From Holacanthus passer (taxonomy: Eukaryota; Chordata; Actinopteri; Pomacanthidae): 64,000 nucleotides of DNA. Shown piece by piece: positions 60,255-64,000 of the stretch. Position 1 is the first letter of the stretch. Each line of letters begins with the position of its first letter. A program made the position numbers and the translations under genes. Where the stretch lies: NCBI GenBank assembly GCA_025331565.1, contig JAFREQ010000008.1:1426001-1490000 (forward strand). The letters are read 5' to 3'. The notes below the pieces were generated by a model that saw nothing but the letters and a program-made list of their open reading frames with translations, did no database searches and had not been told where the DNA came from.

Positions 60255-60280
60255 TAGAGACTGGAGCTCCGAGACACAGG

Positions 60281-60290
60281 TGTTTTTATA
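60281..60290 (-). promoter_or_regulatory. TATA-box-like motif of the transposase gene
   Basis: TATAAAAACA on the minus strand, about 27 bases upstream of the transposase start and followed by CCTGTGTC. Position and flanks resemble the promoter of related fish Tc1-like elements as I remember them. Confidence 0.5.
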
Positions 60291-60474
60291 CTACAATCAC
60301 TTGACACACATCAGCTGCACTCAGGTGATCTCCATGTCACTGATTGTGACACTGCTGGCATCAACCAGCTGGACCTCTGTTGAATTAGGTCACTTTAAAG
60401 GAGGTGAATATTTATGCCAACACTTCGTTTACACTGTATTTTTAATGAATACTTTTTGTAGGCATTGTACATGC

Positions 60475-61435
60475 AGAGCGATGGGCGTGATATGATAATG
60501 GTTAGAAAAAAGATCTTGGCTGTGGCAAGTAAAGTTAAAGTATGGTTAATGTTGGGTAACTAAAAACTTGGTTAATAGAGAAAGTAAAGCAGAACTTAAC
60601 TTCAAACAAACGTCAAACATCAAAGAAATGAAGGGCTTCCAATGCCAAAAAAATAAATAAACAAATTCTCCATTTTTTGTGTAAATGTGTGAAATGTATC
60701 CATGTACCAAGTACAAAAATCAAATTCTCATTTTTGTTTTTGAAAATGCACAATTGGTCACATTTTCTTTTTTAAAAAAGCAGGTTAAAATATAAAACTG
60801 GCTGAAATGCATCAATCAGAGAAAGTTGTTTGAAAATTAATATACAGGACTATAGACCACATTTTACTTAAGCTAACAAGCTAAACTTATTTTATTTTGT
60901 CATTTTTGGCTTGTGATATTTGATATTATGTGTGTATTTTTTCTTTCTTTTTTATACAGAGAGTGGATTTTGATCTATCTTTACTTGACTTTCATACTGA
61001 ATGCGTAACTCAGATGTATATTTGCAGCATATTTTTATACTTTGTAATTTCCACTCCAGACTGTGTTTGCTGATTCTTCCAGTTTGGACACCGACGGTAA
61101 AGACGTGTCTTGGCTGTGATTGACCTTTCTGTGGACTCCTCTGTTGATTGCCCTGTGAACTCACTGATCTGAAACACCTGTCCCATTCACTACATGCATC
61201 AGATGATTGTTGGCTTTTATCCTGGAGGAGGCAGGATGTGTCAAAAGATTGATCTACGGAAAGAAAATTTAAAAAAGCTGACATCTGAGTTACCAATGTT
61301 TGACTTCCACTTCTTTCAAACATATGGAAATAGAGTAAAAGAGAAAAACTCTATTTTTGTTCCGCAAAATCATCACATGGTCAAATAAAAACACAGGAGC
61401 AGGTCTATCATCATCCATTTTTTGGAAAATATTTT
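60475..61435. other. Unrecognised AT-rich sequence
   Basis: No gene supported. A frame at 60952-61323 (minus) of 123 codons is featureless. Confidence 0.4.
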
Positions 61436-61439
61436 GCCA

Positions 61440-62671
61440 ATATTTATTATAAAAATATAAATGTTTCCACTACAAATCATTTTACATTAGTAGACAAGGC
61501 CATCTACATTTGCACACGTAAACTCTCACACAGACACACGGGTCAGTCTTGAGACAGAACAATGAGGGATCTGGATATAGGGTGCATAACAGTATTGCTC
61601 TCTCAGATGTCCCAGGTTTATAAAGTAAGTCAAAAACCAAAACACAGATAGCACTGACACATAATTTACTGTATGCTACAAAAAAAAAAAACATCAACAT
61701 TGCGCCGTATAATGTTAACAAATAAATAATAATGTAATCATAATTGCCTTTTTATTGTAGAAAAGAAAAAAAAAACAGAGCAGACAAATATAATTCAAAA
61801 TAAGATAAAATATAATACAGATGATTTTTGTCTCTTTTTTAATTAAAAATGTTGCACAATTTTTTTTATTTATTCTTTTTATACATACAAACATTTGTAC
61901 AAAGAAGGATGGCCATGTACATATAGTGGGATCTGTAGCGCTAGTTGCTATCATTACGATGGTTTACATTATGTACATGCTAATTAGGACACATAGCAGC
62001 AACAGCAGCATCCACAGGTAGACCAAGTAACAGAGGACCGACTGACACGCTGAACAGGGCCGGGTTTCCCAAAAGCACCGAAATCACCACCGTCCATTAG
62101 ATAAGCTTAGTGTATAGCCAAGGCAATAACATTTCCATTCAAAGTGCTCAATATTTTGTCCTAGAGTAAGTGCTTGGAAGAAGCTCAAAGATAGCACCCT
62201 CGTGGTTGAATATTACCCATCCAACAGCACAAAGTACCAAAGTGCCAGTTTAGAAATACTGGGTATATGTTGCACTGATGGACTGAGCGGGTGACATCGA
62301 AGCAGGAGACTAACATCTTCAAGTCTGTACTTCAGAGTACAAGGATCATCTAAGGTGCCTTTAGGAAATCCCATCCTGGACACATGATGTACTAGGATAC
62401 TATCTCAGAAAGCAATCATTTATTGGATGTGTTGCATCTCTTTCAGGGCATTTTCACACCTTGTTAAAAAACAAAACAAAACACTGCCCTAAATGAGAAA
62501 AATAGAAAAAACAGATCAAGAGTTTTTAAATGAAAACTGGAGCTTTTTGCTTCCCACCGTGATCCAACCCAACCAGAGGAGGCACTCTACTTTTTGCATT
62601 AAAAACACCAGGATTTATGGATAAACAGCTAATTTTCTACTACTTTTTTTTACAACAACTGTATGTTTTCG
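61440..62671 (-). other. Possible 3' UTR of a minus-strand gene
   Basis: If the frame at 62672-62805 is a terminal exon, this would be its 3' UTR. Minus-strand AATAAA signals lie at 62419-62424 (about 250 bases after the stop), near 61752, near 61866, and at 61443-61448. The block carries no dispersed repeat that I recognise and contains long complex segments (for example 62020-62410), which fits a UTR. No transcript evidence is available. Confidence 0.25.
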
Positions 62672-62805
62672 TTAATAAGTTATGGATTCAGACCTAAACT
62701 GAACCACCCTCAGATCAGCGGCATTGATCTCCACCTCCGGAGCTGATCCCAGAAAGAAAGTGATACCTGATGTCGCGTGGGGTTGATGATGCTGACCTGT
62801 CTTAC
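62672..62805 (-). CDS. Candidate terminal coding exon, partial, identity unknown
   Basis: On the minus strand T9 CTTCAG (62806-62820) forms a strong 3' splice site. The next bases, GTAAGACAGG, open a frame in phase 2: after the first GT, 43 codons run to TAA (62672-62674). Part of it reads SGITFFLGSAPEVEINAADL and then RVVQFRSES. Codon choice (CTG, GTG, GAG, ATC) looks coding-like. The exon would be the 3' end of a protein whose upstream exons lie outside or were not found; no upstream donor with matching phase was identified. Because GTAAG directly follows CAG, the same site could instead be a recursive splice site or mere chance. I recognise no family. Confidence 0.28.
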
Positions 62806-62824
62806 CTGAAGAAAAAAAAACTTC

Positions 62825-63405
62825 TAGTTTAAAACACTTCCTCAACACAGCAAGAACGCCTGAAACAGAGGCCTTAATGACACCCCTTCATCTTATTTAA
62901 AGTTTTTCCTCTAATCAATTCCTCTCTTACGGTTTCCCCATTTTCTTGCTCCTGTCTCTCTTAAGCAGTTCCTGGCTCGGCTCCATTCTCTCTTTCTGTT
63001 TCCCCTTGAAAGTAGAACGAATAACGTATACATCCTGAGATTTCACACAAAGGGCGTCGGGTTGAGGGAACGGCACTATAACTGTACAATATCTGTTCAT
63101 AAGCACATAGAACATAGATGTCACCATAAAGAAAATTTCTGTGTGTGAAGTGTGTTATGGCCCCTGTACCTTCAAAAGCACAGCGTTCAATACATTGTAC
63201 ATGTGACGGACTCATGACTTCCATACGATGAGACTATTTAAACTGATTATCATAATTATTGCTTTTATGTGACATGTCTACTGAATGCAAATGCTATAAG
63301 GTTAGAGCTACGGAGTAAAATGGCTCGGTTATCGTCTAGGTGTGTCCATACCAGCTCAGTTCTCTCATGGATAGAGACAGTAAATGTAGGTAGTTACAAC
63401 AAAAT
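62825..63405. other. Unrecognised, complex low-repeat sequence
   Basis: No dispersed repeat was recognised. A donor-like CC followed by GTAAGAG lies on the minus strand at 62924-62930, ending a frame that reads KRDRSKKMGKP, but its phase does not fit the candidate exon below it. Could be UTR, intron or conserved noncoding sequence. Confidence 0.3.
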
Positions 63406-63406
63406 C

Positions 63407-63563
63407 TCACGCCTCAGACCTCATTAGTCCAGGAAGGGTCCACATCCGGGTGAGCTGCTGCTGTCCGCCGTGCTCTTCTACGCGAGGCATCTGAGCCGTT
63501 TCACCGCCTCGTTCCACGGGCGGCGGTGGGAGGAGACTGTGAGCACGCCCGTCCCCTTCCTGA
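63407..63563 (-). CDS. Alternative candidate terminal exon in CpG-rich patch
   Basis: On the minus strand CCTTCCCTTTACAG ends at 63564 and the following 157 bases are open in one frame to TGA (63407-63409), with a stretch reading LLPPPPVERGGETAQMPRVE and a C-terminus WTLPGLMRSEA. The same patch is also open in a second minus frame (to 63478) and on the plus strand, as expected of G+C-rich sequence, so coding status and strand are uncertain. No family recognised. It cannot be joined to the 62672-62805 model because it ends in its own stop. Confidence 0.2.
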
Positions 63564-63760
63564 CTGTAAAGGGAAGGCTACGCGATCCAGCTTGGCCGAT
63601 AATGGAGAGCTCCGGCTTTATGTTAGTCCAGTCCTTGCCCTGTATCCCAGTCCAGTCCCAGTTTGTATCCGGTCTCGCTGAGCTCCTTGGCTTCACCTCT
63701 GCACTCTCTACCCCCCTAATTGTCTGTAAGGCATCTCAACTTGGGCGTGGAGGGACGGAG
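63440..63760. promoter_or_regulatory. CpG-rich patch
   Basis: Dense CpG dinucleotides between about 63445 and 63600 (CCGCCG, TACGCGAGG, CACGGGCGGCGG, CACGCCCG), clearly unlike the rest of the window. A small CpG island, a coding exon or a conserved element would all fit. Confidence 0.4.
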
Positions 63761-63764
63761 GGCT

Positions 63765-64000
63765 GAAGAGTCAGCCAGTTGACTGGCTGGCAGGTCGGCA
63801 TTCGACTCTTCCCGTATCTCTGTCAGGACTTGATATCGTCTTTAAACGAAACAATGGAAGCCCTCGTTTGAATCATATTTTTTTCCTCCGTTTCTGTCCG
63901 TTTCCAGTTTAAATATGAAGCCACTGTGTTAGACAGGCCGACAGACAGGTCTCTGGTGTTTTTATTTGTTGGGTTCATTTTTTTTTAAACAGGTACTGGG
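63765..64000. other. Unrecognised sequence at window end
   Basis: Contains GTTGACTGGCTGGCAGG words and T-rich stretches. No open frame or splice site stood out. The window cuts any neighbouring gene off here. Confidence 0.35.

Larger units (their letters stand above)
59368..60469 (-). mobile_element. Tc1-like transposon, near full-length but internally deleted
   Basis: TA dinucleotides at 59368-59369 and 60468-60469 bracket matching inverted ends: the left starts CAATGCCTATAAAAAGGATT; the right, read on the minus strand, starts CAATGCCTACAAAAAGTATT. ATTCACC-type words recur further in at both ends (59388 onward and about 60400-60410), as in the inner repeats of Tc1-like ends. The transposase lies on the minus strand. 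From memory, related fish elements are about 1.5 kb or more, so this 1.1-kb copy is shortened: the middle of the transposase and part of the left non-coding region are missing. It is also interrupted by a retroposon tail at 60023-60069. A TATAAAAACA box lies upstream of the gene at 60281-60290 (minus). Not able to transpose. Confidence 0.88.

Overview
This window reads as nuclear DNA of a teleost fish, probably a spiny-rayed (percomorph) species. By eye it is AT-rich. It is full of CA/GT microsatellites, homopolymers and GA- or CT-rich tracts. It carries decayed Tc1/mariner transposons and several dispersed repeats that I recognise from memory as typical of percomorph genomes. No long open frame, operon, ribosome binding site or prokaryotic-type gene is present. 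Most open frames of 60-160 codons look like chance and match no family I know.

Layout. Positions 1-6700 hold AT-rich unique sequence with a few simple repeats. Positions 6720-7268 are the end of a Tc1-like transposon with a short transposase remnant and a perfect 15-bp hairpin. Between 7270 and 30200 the sequence is mostly unrecognised. It is broken by microsatellites, two LTR-like repeats (12487-12770 and 17985-18427), small dispersed repeats (about 20255-20345 and 21400-21560) and one plausible short exon at 23301-23367. One old repeat family appears three times, at 30205-30490 (minus), 35935-36300 (plus) and 56400-56650 (plus). A transposon-derived exon remnant with an intact splice donor lies at 33867-34063. 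Positions 34800-58700 contain several blocks that look like conserved noncoding (enhancer-like) sequence: complex, non-repetitive and carrying homeodomain-type TAATTA cores. The best structural find is at 59368-60469: a TA-flanked Tc1-like transposon with both terminal repeats and a broken transposase, itself interrupted by a 47-bp retroposon tail flanked by a 10-bp target duplication.

The right end (61440-64000) differs. It has a CpG-rich patch with several overlapping open frames (63407-63760) and a strong polypyrimidine-AG acceptor leading into a 43-codon open frame (62672-62805, minus). It also has several minus-strand AATAAA signals. I infer that the 3' end of a minus-strand gene may enter here, but I cannot name the gene and the exon models are weak.

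No multi-gene system can be reconstructed. The simplest reading is an intergenic region or long introns, with transposon debris and possible cis-regulatory elements around a neighbouring gene. I found no evidence of a novel biochemical system. The noteworthy items are the nested insertion, the candidate exons and the enhancer-like blocks.
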